Source: Cycas panzhihuaensis (lineage: Eukaryota > Cycadophyta). From it: a DNA stretch of 64,000 bases. The DNA is taken from positions 74,283,741 to 74,347,740 of the forward strand of contig CM041465.1 of the NCBI GenBank assembly GCA_023213395.1, written 5' to 3'. A program made the position numbers and the translations under genes. Under the pieces are notes generated by a model. It saw only the letters and a program-made list of their open reading frames with translations, did not search any database and was not told the origin of the DNA. Of the stretch, positions 11,405-22,930 are shown in pieces (position 1 is the stretch's first letter; every line of letters starts with the position of its first letter).

Positions 11405-11890
11405 CTAAAGAAGGATGGCCCAATGACCAGCCCTACCTGTCAGGTCAGAACGAGTGAGTAGATATTGCAAGGGATCAGATTGAATGATCACCTTGGTAGT
11501 GTTACTGAGCAAGTAGTGTCTAAACTTCTTGGTAGTGTGAACCAAGGAGAGGCATTCCTTCTCGGACAGAGAGTAGTTGAGTTCAGCAGCCACAAGAGTG
11601 CAACTGATAAAGTAAATGGCTCTCTCAACTCCTGAATCATCTTCTTGAGCCAACATGGTGCCCAAAGACTCATCAGTTACCGAGGTATAGAGAATGAAAG
11701 GTCTATCAAAGTAAGGAGGAGCCAACGTTGGAGCAGAAGCAAGGGCTTCCTTAAGTCCCTCAAAGGCTTGTTGGGTCTTATTAGACCAAACAAATAGGGC
11801 TCCCTTCTTCAATAGGTTGGTCAAGGGTTTGACATTTATGACGAAATTTGCTAGTAAATGCCTGAGGAAACTGAGTCTACCTAGAAACAC
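11405..11890 (-). pseudogene. RT-linked RNase H, copy B
   Basis: Degrades the RNA strand during cDNA synthesis. The 161-codon open stretch shows the RT thumb/connection (PLTNLLKKG, FVWSNKTQQAFEGLK) and then the gypsy RNase H core: ILYTSVTDESLGTMLAQ, AELNYSLSEKECLSLV, IIQSDPLQYLL, GRAGHWAILL. The order and spacing are those of Tat/Athila-type elements. A short stretch near 11,880-11,910 is duplicated (RNLSLPRN repeated), a local direct repeat at the start of this block. Confidence 0.88.
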
Positions 11891-11899
11891 CTGAGGAAA

Positions 11900-12770
11900 C
11901 TAAGTCTACCTAGAAACGACTTGATTTATCGCTGAGTTCTAGGAGGCGGCATGTCAAGGATCGCCCTGACTTTATTAGGGTCGATCTGAATTCCTTACTT
12001 TAACACAAGGAACCCAAGGAGTTTGCTAGAAGTGACGATAAACACGCATTTGAGTGAGTTTAAACTTACGTAGTACTTGTGGCACCGCGTGAAGATGGCT
12101 TATAAGTCTAAAGGATGATGGGCTCAGACACGCGAGAGACCCATCATGTCATCCATAAAGACCTCCAATGTGTCGTCGATGAGATTGTGGAAGATAAAAT
12201 GCATCGCCCTTTGGTAAGTAGCACCTACATTTTTTAGGCCGAAGGGCATTGCCTTGTAGGCAAAAGTACCCCATGGGGTGGTGAAGGCCGTCTTGTGGTG
12301 GTCTTTGGGAGAGATCTGAATCTGATTGTAGCTGGAGAAGCCATCTATTAAGGACATGATTTCAAATCTAGCAATTCGATCAATAATCTGATCGATGAAA
12401 GGGAGTGGAAAGCTATCTTTAGGACATGCATTGTTGATATCACAAAAATCAATGCATATATGGATGGTCCCATTCTTTTTAGCATTGGGAATGATATTAG
12501 ACACCTATTTAGGGTAGTCAATAGAAGTAATAAGTCCTACATCCAAAAGTTTCTCAACTTTCATTTTAATAGCAGTTGAGAGTTTAGGATAGAGAAGACG
12601 TTGCTTCTGGCGGACGGGGAGGATATTGCTTCTGGCGCATGGGGTGAGCACCAGGAATGGTAGTGAGATTGTAGGTTACAATGGAGGGGTTAATCCCCTT
12701 CATGTTAGAGTAATCCCACGCAAAGACATCCTGAAACTCCTAGAACAAAAAGGAATATTCCCTTACCTCA
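11900..12770 (-). pseudogene. Ty3/gypsy reverse transcriptase, copy B
   Basis: Copies element RNA to DNA. Upstream (12,760-12,510) reads EFQDVFAWDYSNMKGI, typical of the segment before RT in Tat-type pol. The open stretch 12,504-12,124 (126 codons) has DFCDINNACPKDSFPLP, SLIDGFSSYNQI (first catalytic Asp) and VFMDDM (YxDD box, both Asp kept). PFGLKNVGATYQRAM is also present. A stop just upstream of 12,504 and others downstream break it. ACPKDxFPLP places the element in the Tat/Athila branch rather than among chromoviruses. Confidence 0.9.
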
Positions 12771-12826
12771 CCAGGAGAGCATTCTACCCCTACCTTAATG
12801 ACCTTACCTGGGGCTAGGACTATGTC

Positions 12827-13633
12827 TTAGGTCACTCCCATGCACATGGCATTCCCCTTCTCGAAATGGAGAGGGGCAAGGTTAATAGGAAGAGACGGAA
12901 TAGGGGATGGAATTGGGTCATCGAGTATAGACCCAATTGCCAAGACCTTCTGGTGGCCAAGCCTATGGTGACCATAAGGAAAGTTGGGCGCGAAGCTTGC
13001 TAAGTGCTCAAGCAAAGCCTCATCATCTTTGAAGTAATCCACTCTGTGGATGATCTTACTTCAAGTAGATGAGGTTCTGGAGGAAGTTGGAGCAATGGAA
13101 CTACGATGGTCCATAGGTTGCCCAACATCCCGAAAAGACTTTAACGGAGAGTCAGGAAGGGGCTCCTTAGAAGGAGCAAAAGAAAGTTCCTCAAAGCCAT
13201 CACCTACAGGAGGCGATGGAGAGGGAAAATCAAGGACCTGCGGGTCAATGCCTGTAATGACATGTGACATGAGAGGATGATTGGTCTCACCAATAAGAGG
13301 AGTTCTAGGTTGGGACCTAGAACAAGAAGGGTGCCTCCTACTAGTGTGGAGGAAGGAGACAGGGTGAGGAAAGTCCTCGTCCTCGCCTTGGGACTTGTCA
13401 TCACTAAATAAGGTAAGGTACCCATAGCTTCTAACACCAATAGGAGCAAAGCGAGTAAGGCTAGAGGAAGAAGATGCAGGATCTTCTTCAAGATGGGATG
13501 AATCAGGTATGCCGATGGAGCAAGCTGAGGCATGAGTAGAAGGCCCTTTGTCCCCCTTCTTATGGCCATGGTTTGCTTGGTTGGTAGATCGAGTTTGTTT
13601 GATAGGTGGGCATTCATGGGAAACAACCCTCAT
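12827..13633 (-). pseudogene. Protease-to-RT linker of gypsy pol, copy B
   Basis: Two open stretches (13,633-13,061, 190 codons; 13,042-12,827, 71 codons) in the pol direction. Composition is rich in Ser, Pro, Asp and Glu with no catalytic motif, as in the long disordered linkers of Tat-type pol proteins. The 190-codon stretch is among the longest open frames in copy B, yet it encodes low-complexity sequence. Confidence 0.55.
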
Positions 13634-13945
13634 TTATCCATCGTGGATAAACTTAAGTTACCCCCAGCAGGTCGAATACATGGCTCCCATCTTATCGAGC
13701 CATGGTCGACCCAAAAGAAGATTGTAGTCAACGTCAACATCAAGGACTTAAATGTTAGCAAGGATAGTCTTGTCCTCGAGAGTGAGCGAGATTGAAACAG
13801 GTCCCAATGGAGTCTTTTCACTACTGTCATAGCCTTAGCATCGCCATAGAATAGGTTTCAATGTGAAAATGCCAAGCTCTTACATAATGCACAAGGGCAT
13901 GGAATTAACAGAAGAACCATTGTTAACAACGGTCCTTTACAAGGT
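13634..13945 (-). pseudogene. Ty3/gypsy aspartic protease, copy B
   Basis: Cuts the Gag-Pol polyprotein. Reading on the minus strand, VVNNGSSVNSMPL (about 13,930-13,880) matches the family active-site pattern D-N/S-G-S-S; the catalytic Asp is Asn here. Further on DYNLLLGRPWLDKMGA (13,725-13,680) matches the flap/C-terminal YNxLLGRPW motif common in Tat and Athila proteases, then a KFIHDG segment. Stops interrupt the frame. Lies directly between gag and the pol linker. Confidence 0.75.
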
Positions 13946-16682
13946 ACAATCTGGTGTGTCAATAGTGATGGTGAAAAGGAAGTTCCATTAGCGTTCCCTT
14001 TCATAAGTGGGGGGAAGGTCTTTAGGGTCAAAAGAAATGATGGGCTCATGGCTTTGGGTAATACCCAAAGCATGAATGGGTGCATCACCCAACCCTAAAG
14101 CTTCCAAAAGGAGTGTTTGTTGTTTGGGACAACTTCTCAAGACATCCATAATGGACATCTCGGTAGCCACGGTACAAAGCTCGTCGATGATAGAAAAGGC
14201 CTTCCCCTTCACTGTGAGTTAAGAAAGGGCTCTCCTAAAATCGTAGCAACTTGGATGAACAGAAATAGTCTTGAGAAGTAACGGGACTTCCAAAAGGGAG
14301 GTTTTCAGAAGAGGATCAAAGTGTTGAGCAGAAGAAGAGGCATCGACTGTCTCTTTAGCGTCTTGAGACTAAGTTAAGGCATATAAGGGGATGGCCTCAA
14401 GCATTTGGATCACCTTCTTTCCCTTATTCTGGGACCGCAAAAGTGAGGGAGTACGATGGTTGGGGGAACATGAGGAAGAAGACGAATCCCAGGCACCCTT
14501 CCCTTTACCGTATGAAGGACGGGAATTCAGAGATCTTCCCCAGTTTCGGTTGTTTTTGGGTTAAGCATTACGATCGTGCTCCCCATGCTTGGGGAACGGA
14601 TCCTTGTGGACTAGTTGGTCTAGGTTGGGCCTTGAGGGGACTCCCTAATATGTTGAGCCCTACAACGTGAGTTGTCATGGAAACACTCCCCATGAATGAA
14701 ACACCACTTCTTCTTAAGCAAGGAATTTGGATTCCTTCCTTGAGAGGACTCGGTGTTACCACCCTTAGGGAGAGCAGCTTGAGTAGCTTATTGGATTTGT
14801 TTGTTAGAAGTGGGTGATGAAGGAGCTTGCAGTTTAAGTTCCTTCATCATACATTCAAATGAACATATAGTAGAAGTGAGTAAGTCTAGGGTCTTCTTAG
14901 TCGAATTAGAAGAGGACCTAATGGATTATTGTGGTTTGGTTTCTTTAGTTTAGGGTGGTACCTCACGTCATTGTGAGGGCTTAAGAGGCTTTTTGAGTCC
15001 AGCCTGGATCTCAATAGCTTCAAGTTCTAAGCACTTTGCGATGGCGGAATCACATGTGATTGCCCTCATCTTAAGGACTTTCATATAGACTTCTGGGTGA
15101 AGTGCATTAACGAAGAGATCCCTCTTCAATTCCTCAGGCAATGTAGCCTTAATGGAATGGAGGAGGTCATGAAATCGCCACACAAAGTCATGATTCATCT
15201 CATCGTGACTTGCTTAAGCAAAAGAAGGGATTTCATTCCACTTTTGAATGGATGAGCCACATCAAAATAGTTGATGAATCCATCCACAAGTTGCTGGAAC
15301 AAAAAAATGGAATGGGCAGGAAGATGATAAAACCATTTAAGGGCATCGCCTTGTAGGGATCGTGGAAATAATTTTATCAGTATGTGGTCATAATCCCATT
15401 AGTCTATGCATGCCATAGAGAAACTATGGACGTGCTCTGTTGGATCCTATGACGAAGTTCCATTGAACTTAGGAACTTCAGGAGGATGAGGCAGCAAATT
15501 GGTTCTTAACGCCTTAATAGATAATGGTGTCGATCTATAATCCATGAAGGGATGTGCCCTCACCTGGACCATAGGATCGGTGAATGATGTAGGAGGTAAT
15601 GGATAAGGAACGAATGGGGGTGAAGGGCCCATCCCTCCTTTAGGAAATGTCCCTTGCTAAAAAGGGACTTGAGGGTAAGCATCTTGAAAGGAAGTTAGGT
15701 TTCCTTGCAAAGGCATAACGTAAGGAGCCACACAGGATGGTGGGAAGGAAGGGTGGGGAATCAGGTTCTATCCGTATGGGCCGCCTGTAGGTGGCACAAC
15801 CCCATATGGATGTAACGGGTCCACCCTGTAAGCTGAAATATGGTTCCCTTTACCGTGCCCCCAAGGCTGAGATGTATAGCCAGGGGGTACGTAAAGAGAA
15901 GGGCCATTAGGTTGGATTTGAGTATACGTGAGAGCAGATCCCATATGACTAGTAGTAGGGGTGTTAGTAGGACCTCTAGGCCTACTAGGAAATGCATGCA
16001 CCACATTAGGAAGTGGCATATTAGCTTGACTAGGGAAATATATGCTAACCCCAAGCTGGGAGAAAGACATACCATGAGAAGGCCCCCAAAAACTGGGACC
16101 ATGATAAGAAGTAGGAAGTGCGATAGATGTCCCTAAGGTAGATGTAAGGATAGAGTGGGATGAATATGTAGGTACAAAGGGGTTACTTGTTGTGGGAGGC
16201 ATAGATGCAGATGAAGAAGGTAGGACATGCATGGATGAGGAGGATGCCCCACCACGTAGGACATCCTCAAACCATCTAGGATGTGATTGAAGACGAGCAG
16301 CCTGAAAGCACTTGCTAAGGGCTTCAACCACGTCAGCAGGAGGGGTATCCACATGATCGTAAGAGGTAGATGGGACCTCAAACAAAGTAGACCCCTCAGG
16401 GTGCTTCTCATAAGAATCACCACTTGGGTGATGAATCTCAAGAGATGATGGGCCCTCTACTCCATGAGCAGAGGGATGGGCATCAAGTAGGTGATCTTGA
16501 TCACCTGGATAGTAAATAGGATCGTCACCCTCTTGGGTGGATCCTGGAATAGATGCGGGGAACTCATGATCTCCAAAAGCAAAGGTATGATAAGCCCAGT
16601 TTGAAGGGTATCCTTCCATTGTCAAATTAGAATCCGACAATGAAAGGAGATGATATGAAGGGTCTTCTAACAATGGGGGCAA
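13946..16682 (-). pseudogene. Ty3/gypsy gag, copy B
   Basis: The reading frame 16,682-15,768 is open for 304 codons, starts with MPPLLED and is rich in Pro, Ser, His and Tyr. The gag core follows at about 15,470-14,968 (DPTEHVH, then MNHDFVWRFHDLLHS and LPEELKRDLFVNAL), a close match to copy A. A Cys/His cluster equivalent to that of copy A lies near 14,680-14,710, and the tail to 13,990 includes FSIIDELCTVATEMSIMDVL. Frameshifts and stops occur throughout the second half. CpG is largely replaced by TpG/CpA relative to copy A. Confidence 0.85.
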
Positions 16683-16830
16683 ACCACATAGGTAACCAAA
16701 GCGTTAGAAGAGGAAAGAGAAATGCAAAGTATGTGTTGGGGACTGCCCAACAAAAGAAATAAGTGGAGGAGACCACTAAAAGGTAGTAGCACCAACAAAA
16801 AGGGATAAGAACTAGCTCCCTTACTGGTAG

Positions 16831-16849
16831 TTCCCCAGTATGGTCACCA
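16831..16849 (-). other. Primer-binding site of gypsy copy B
   Basis: On the minus strand this reads TGGTGACCATACTGGGGAA, starting with the TGG expected opposite a tRNA CCA end. It lies one base inside the LTR end and 150 bases before gag. The pattern TGGxGAC...CTGGGGA is common in Tat/Ogre-type elements. tRNA identity not assigned. Confidence 0.6.
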
Positions 16850-16850
16850 G

Positions 16851-17835
16851 TGGATACACGTCTACGGGATAGTCACTATGCTCAATAGGAATGATGGTAG
16901 TCAACAGTTGATGTTGAAGGTGTGGGCAAGAACCTATAAGCAAAGAGAGAACCACGCAGGGGTGCCCCGTGCATCAGAGCATGAGTTTGGGACTTGTGAA
17001 TAGTACCCAACTACCTTAGAGTAGCCCTCAATCTAGAAGAGAGAGTGCATACAGGGGGTATCCTGGATGGTCTCGAGAGGAAGGTCCTCCCACCCTTGGA
17101 TGGCCAGAAGGGAAGAGGAGGAATCCTCAAGGGGTTTCCCTATGATGAAGGGAAATGAATACGAATGAGGTAGGCGAAGGCCTAAGATGTAAGCAAGCCT
17201 CCCTTGGTTATTTGGTCTAGGCAAATAGAACCAAAATGGGAGAGTGGAAAAAAGGACTAACACTACGTCCTCCTTTTAGCAACTCAAAGGCAAAAGAGAA
17301 AAGAAGAACAAGTATTAAGCATGCAAGTAAACAAAGCTAAACGAAATGCATCTAAGGGTATGTTTGGATAGATAGGAAGAGGAAGAGGAATGGGGTTCCT
17401 ACTATGTCCTTTTCCTACATGGGATAAGCATATAACGTATAAATGCAAGTAACTAATATCATTAACTTTCACTTTCGTGTGATCTGTTAAACTAGAGCAT
17501 AGATTTTAAATAAAAGCAAGAAAGGAAAATGGAGGGGTGAAGAGAAAGATGGTGCATACCTGGGAGGTGTAGCGGTCAATGGAAGACCTCACCTATGCAC
17601 AACACATGCCCTCTCACCACCCAATGAATGTGTGATCAAGGTTGATGTGAAGGACGGGGGCTTCCTTACCTTCCCCTTATGAAAAGAAAGTGGAACAAAA
17701 AGGAAGCAAATAAAGCAAAGGAAAAAAAGAGGGTAAAGCTTACACGGATCCAGACGCCTTTTCCCTTCATGAAAATGCCACATCAAACCTACACATATAA
17801 GGGCTTATCCCTTTCAAGAAGGGTCTGTGAGAAAA
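16851..17835 (-). repeat. Truncated 5' LTR of gypsy copy B
   Basis: Begins with TGGATACACG next to the primer-binding site. Blocks match the copy C LTR (16,960-17,120 with 22,935-23,120; 17,640-17,680 with 23,950-23,985) and less closely copy A. Only about 1 kb is present; the rest is missing beyond the (TA)n block at 17,838. Confidence 0.6.
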
Positions 17836-17947
<112 letters not shown>

Positions 17948-18059
17948 AGCATATGTGATGTATATGTCAAAACATTATATTAAGTTAGAGAAATCACTGC
18001 TGCAAATCAAAAGAACTAGTTATATACAATTAGATTACTTCCTGATGATAATATTTATG

Positions 18060-18720
18060 AAGAAGAACAAGGGTTAGAAAGTAATCAAGGAAATTGTCAT
18101 CATTTTGAACATCAAGAGGGCTACTATAATCTCGAGGTTAACCACTTTAAAATGTTACTATCATCTATGAGCAATTTTAATCAATCAAATACATTAAAAT
18201 TATAGGGATCTATAAAAAATAAGTTATAACAATCTTGATAGATTTAGGTAGCACATATAATTTCATTGATTAAAACTATGCACAATAACTAAGGTTATTT
18301 CCATTAAGGACTCCTAGTTTCTAAGTAACTATTAGAGGAAGACAGGTAATATCAGGCCAAGGTATGATGAAGAACCTTAACCTCACAATAAGTAATGTTG
18401 GCATTATAGAATATTTCTATATCATGGATGTCAGCAGTGTAGATATTGTATTTGGTAGTTAATAGATCAGTACACTTAGAACCTTCAAAATGAATATTGA
18501 CAAATAATTTATACATTTTAGGAAAGAAGGGAAAACCATGATGTTGTTAAGGAAAAGATCGAGTAAAACTAAAATCATATCATATGAAAATAGGGGTGAA
18601 GAAACTGAGAAGCAACTACAAGCATCATAAAAATATAAAAAAATTAGTCAAGGTTTCTGAGCAGAAGAATCTTCCAATAAATGCCTACAACATCCAACTA
18701 ATTTCCTAATAGACTCTACT
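18060..18720 (+). pseudogene. Ty3/gypsy protease relic (different family, plus strand)
   Basis: The plus-strand frame reads GSIKNKL (18,210), then TILIDLGSTYNFID (18,228-18,270), which matches the gypsy protease pattern ILIDSGSTHNFID with Ser changed to Leu. Next is a segment ending SVDIVFGS and TLRTFKMN (to about 18,500), the usual DIVLGxxWL/LG region. Many stops. RT and integrase are missing: about 90 bases after the last recognisable block comes a polypurine tract. Confidence 0.65.
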
Positions 18721-18788
18721 GCAACAAAGGACATCGTTCGTTTAAAGGACTACAATAGTTTGACTATGTTTCATAAGTGAAACATCTT

Positions 18789-19080
18789 AAGGGGGGGGAA
18801 TTGTTATGAACCTCCTTGAAAAGGGTCAACAAATTATATTATCATCTAATGGGTATTATTGAAAGGGTATAACTTTTTAGTAAAGGGACCTATTATACCA
18901 TCATCTATATTTCAATCAATTATTTGGTTTATTTTGACTATTAAAATAGCTTTCAAATAGTCTATATGCTCTCAATTATCTCGTGGATCATTGAGGTTGC
19001 TTGGGTTACAGAATTAGTTTGTAACATGGTCTTACTTTGGTGAGGGTTCCTTTTAATAAAAGAAAATAATAAGACCAAAA
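18789..19080 (+). repeat. Polypurine tract and start of 3' LTR of the plus-strand gypsy relic
   Basis: AAGGGGGGGGAAT at 18,789-18,801 is followed by TGTTATGAACC, a standard gypsy 3' LTR start. An AATAAAAG motif near 19,051 could be its polyadenylation signal. The LTR's far end could not be placed. Confidence 0.55.
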
Positions 19081-20861
19081 GAAATGCACAAAATCAAAGG
19101 AAAAGATAGGGTTTAGTTTGCTCTATGAAGGACTATGCTTCTAAGAAGAGACCAATCACCTTCACTCAAATAGGGCACCTACAACAATAAAACAAATGTA
19201 GATTTTAGTCAAAAAATAAGTTGAATAGTTAATGATATATAAATTAACAACAAACAATAGAAAATCCCTTTGTAAAATGTAAAATAAGTTCTCAATTGAT
19301 GAGAATAGACTTAATAAGGCCCAAAAAGAAGGGTCAAACTTGACTACTTCAAAACCCTTGAAAATCTACTCATATCAGGTTGATACTAACTCCAAGATGT
19401 ACAGCACTAAGCCTAGAATCTGGCAAATCTAATAGTTTGTAAATTAGACCCCCTATTATAAAGTTATAGCCAAGAATGTGAGCAGTTCTCCTTATGGGAA
19501 AAAAAAAAAAGGAACTAGGGTGGGCTTAAGCCTCCTTAACAATTTATCCCTTAGTCATGTAAAATTCTAAATAAGATTAAGATAACACATGTGCATCCAA
19601 GTATGAAAGCAGAAACACAATAGACAACAGATCAAATCAAACTAATTATATTAAATTGTTACTACTAAATTAGTTAACTTGGTCAATTTGTATTTTAGTA
19701 GAGCTTCCATATATACAAAAATCCATTGTATAAATGAGGGCATTTAGGCCTAATTTAAGACCAAGATATGCCTCAAAAATAAATCTCATTAACTGACATA
19801 ATAGGCTAATATTATTAGCCCCTTATTTAGTAAGCGAGTAGACCTGACATATTTATCTATTACATTTCAATTTTAATATGATACATCATATGGTATAATA
19901 ATATATAAAAATACATTTACAAAAGAGGTTTCATTAAATATTTTAAAAATAACTTCATGAATTTTAGGGTGGTTAATGATCAATAGGGATCTTGTGATAT
20001 TGACAAAATAAAAAAGAGTCAATAAATAAATTTTTTTCTAAGCATTTCTTTATGTATTTTGTTTTGATTAGTTATTGTCAAGTTTTGAAAAGAAAAATAA
20101 GTTGGAACTTAGTTGCATAATTTTCTCCAACATTATGAAACATCAGGAATTATTAAGTATCGTAAGTCCCTCATTAGCTGAAATAGTTATAGAACATAAC
20201 AATATATTTTGGTTTAGTTGGGAACTACCTAAGGCTTAAAAGATAGGTTTTCATAACTTTGCAATTTTATAATTTTATGGTTTCATGAAATTTAGGGTGG
20301 TTAATTATTAGTGTATATGTGGTGAGATTGGCAAAATAAAAGAGAGATGTGAGCAAAAATTCTTAAGACTTTAGGACTTGTAATTTTCTAAAAGAGTACG
20401 AAGAATGAAAAGGACCAAAAGTCATAGAACCAAAGGATGCAAAAATATATAAAAACATAACTTTTTGTGGTGGGCCCTTTTGGAAAAAGCTTTAGGATTT
20501 CAAATTTGTATCTTCAAGAAAGAATGGCTATGTGAACTTACTAGGGCTTATGAAGCAAAAACACAAAAAAATATAAAAACCAAAAACAATAGACTTTAAG
20601 TGATGAGCCCAAGTTTCAAACTTTGCGCTTTCATAGATGAACAAAAAGTAAAGAAAGATAGAGAGTCAAAAAGCCTACTTTCATAAAAATATAAAAAGAT
20701 AAGAAAGTGGAAAGAGATAAACCTTAAGTAATGGGCCCCACTTCTTCTCTTTCATTTCACATACTTCAGCAGATTCTCAAAAACATGCCTTTGTGTAAAC
20801 AAAAATTCGATAAACATGAAAGATTCAATAACAAAAAAAAAAAAAGACAAGAGAAACACAC
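19081..20861. other. AT-rich unassigned stretch with an internal direct repeat
   Basis: No coding signal. About 75 bases at 19,953-20,030 (TTAGGGTGGTTAAT ... GACAAAATAAAA) recur diverged at 20,280-20,355, 326 bases apart in the same direction. The remainder is A-rich with short runs. It may be LTR or untranslated sequence of the gypsy relic. Confidence 0.45.
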
Positions 20862-21213
20862 TGAGAAAATAATAGATAAGCATAAGATTGACAAATATTC
20901 AACAAATTAAGAAAATAAGCAAGACGTATGATCATGCAATGATACAAGTGAATTCACCACACTGTAGGCTCTCTCTTGGGTAGAGCTTCTATATTAATCA
21001 AAATCTAATATGTAGTACAAAGGTATAGGGCAATATTTATAGCCATCCACCAAGATTACAAGGCGTTGGAATAGTTCGACTTAACGGCACAAGAGGTGGA
21101 CCTGACCTCACTATCCAATGTGATTTAATTACATAAAAGGGTCCATTAATATATTATAATCATGAATTTACATAAATAAGAAGAAATGGAGGAGATATTA
21201 CAATGTTTTAACA
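20862..21213 (-). repeat. 3' LTR of copia 1
   Basis: Plus-strand ends are TGAGAAAA and TTTTAACA. Aligns to 30,234-30,617 with about 37 differences over 340 aligned bases and one ~30-base deletion near its start. Directly abutted by the polypurine tract at 21,214. Confidence 0.88.
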
Positions 21214-21222
21214 TCCTCCCTT
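21214..21222 (-). other. Polypurine tract of copia 1
   Basis: On the minus strand AAGGGAGGA lies immediately upstream of the 3' LTR start TGTTAAAACA, as in typical plant copia elements; it would prime plus-strand DNA synthesis. Confidence 0.8.
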
Positions 21223-22930
21223 AATAGCAACTTCATTTCTTCGAATTCCAAGGTCAAATCTAAACCATTTAAACTTTGGTTTACCAAGTGCTTTAGTGAA
21301 GATGTTTGTAACCCGATCTTCAATAGGATAATAGGCAAGATCAACTTCTTTATTTTGGACATGCTCATGGATGAAGTGATGATGGACCTCAATGTTCTCA
21401 GTTCTAGCATGGAATACAGGATTCTTCATCATCTTCAACACACTTTGATTGTCACAATATAGGATAATTGGTGAAGTCTACTAAAGTCCAAGCTCGACGA
21501 GAATCCTTCTAAGCCAAATCAACTTAGTTGTAGCATGGACAGCTACTTTATATTTTACTTCAGTGGAGGAAAGGGCAATAGTGGATTACTTTTTATAGAT
21601 CCATGAGATTACAGTTGAGTTCAAATCAAAACAATAGCTTGAAGTTGAATGGCATGTATCCTGGCAACCAACCCAATCAGCATCTATATATCCCTTTAGA
21701 ATAGGTGATTTAATCTTATTGTACTCAAGGCCAAACTAATGAGTGCTAAAAATATATTTAAGTATCTTAATGGCTACTTTCCAATGAGATGCCTTAGGCT
21801 GTGACATATATCTAGAACAGATCCCTACTATATATGAGATGTCTGGGTAAGTATGAGTAAGATAGATGAGACTCCTAACTAACTATTGATACAAAGTACG
21901 ATCAAAAGGTTTTCCTTGTTCATCCAAGTTTAACTTGGTTCCTGTCTCCATAGGAATTAGTGTAGGATTGCATTAAGTCATCTTCAATCTTTCTAAGAGC
22001 TCATTAGCATACTTGGTTTGATTCAGGAGGATTTGTCATGGTTCTTGCCAAACTTCAATTCCAAGGAAGTAATGAAATAGGCCAAGGTCAGTCATCTCAA
22101 AATTACTCTTCAACTCTTATTAGAGCTAAGACATTCCATATGTATCATTGTCAATGATAGCAAGATCATCCATATAAAGTATAATGATGGTGATCAAATT
22201 ATCTCTAACTCAAATATAGAGATCAGGGTCAGAGGGTGAATGATTAAATCTATGTTGAGTGAGAAATACATCTATCTTTGCATACTAGGCATGTGGTACC
22301 TGCTTGAGTCCATAAAGGGCTTTCTTGAGTCTACAAACTAAGTGTTCTTGTCCTGGAATAGCATAGCTTGGTAGTTGTTTTAAGAAAACCTCTTCTTTAA
22401 GCTCTCCATTGAGGAAATCACTCTTCACATCCATTTGGTAGACATGCCATCCAAATTAGGTTGCTAGGGATATAACCAAATGGAATGTGGTCATGTTAGC
22501 TATTGGTGAAAAGGTTTCATCATAGTCAATCCCCTCCTGTTGTTTGAAACCTCTTGTAATAAGGTGGGATTTGTGATCCTCTATGGTACCATCTGTATGG
22601 AACTTTGTCTTATATAACCATCTATAGTTAATTACTTTCTTCCTAGGTGGCAATTCAGTTAGCTCCTAAGTGTCATTTTTAAGATAGAATTCATCTCTTC
22701 ATCCATAGCTACTTTCCACATTTGGTCTTTGATTACCTCCTCAAACATGGAAGGTTTAGAAGTTTTAAGGACATATGCCATGAGGGCAAATTTTATAGAG
22801 TGTCTCATCTTAGAAGGCCTCTTTACAATTGTGGGAGGAGGAGGAGTATTTGGAATCGTACCTATGGGGGGTAACCACTCTTGGATAAGATCAAACCAAA
22901 TAATAAAAGGTTTTAAGGCTGAGGATCTTA
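21223..22930 (-). pseudogene. Copia RNase H and reverse transcriptase (copia 1)
   Basis: RNase H: ALSSTEVKYKVAVHATTK (near 21,560), YCDNQSVLKMMKNPVFHARTE (21,460-21,400) and the tail DRVTNIFTKALGKPKF (21,320-21,270). RT: 22,930-22,660 holds FALMAYVLKTSKPSMFEEV; 22,653-22,456 holds YKTKFHTDGTIEDHKSHLI and DETFSPIANMTT; the YxDD box reads LYMDDLAI near 22,170 with both Asp kept. Stops are scattered, mostly C-to-T type. The RT N-terminal linker is cut by the gypsy insert at about 22,931. Confidence 0.9.

Noticed and set aside
10835-11461. 208-codon open frame on the plus strand
   Set aside because: It lies antisense to integrase and RNase H; the minus-strand frames carry the real motifs and this translation matches nothing.
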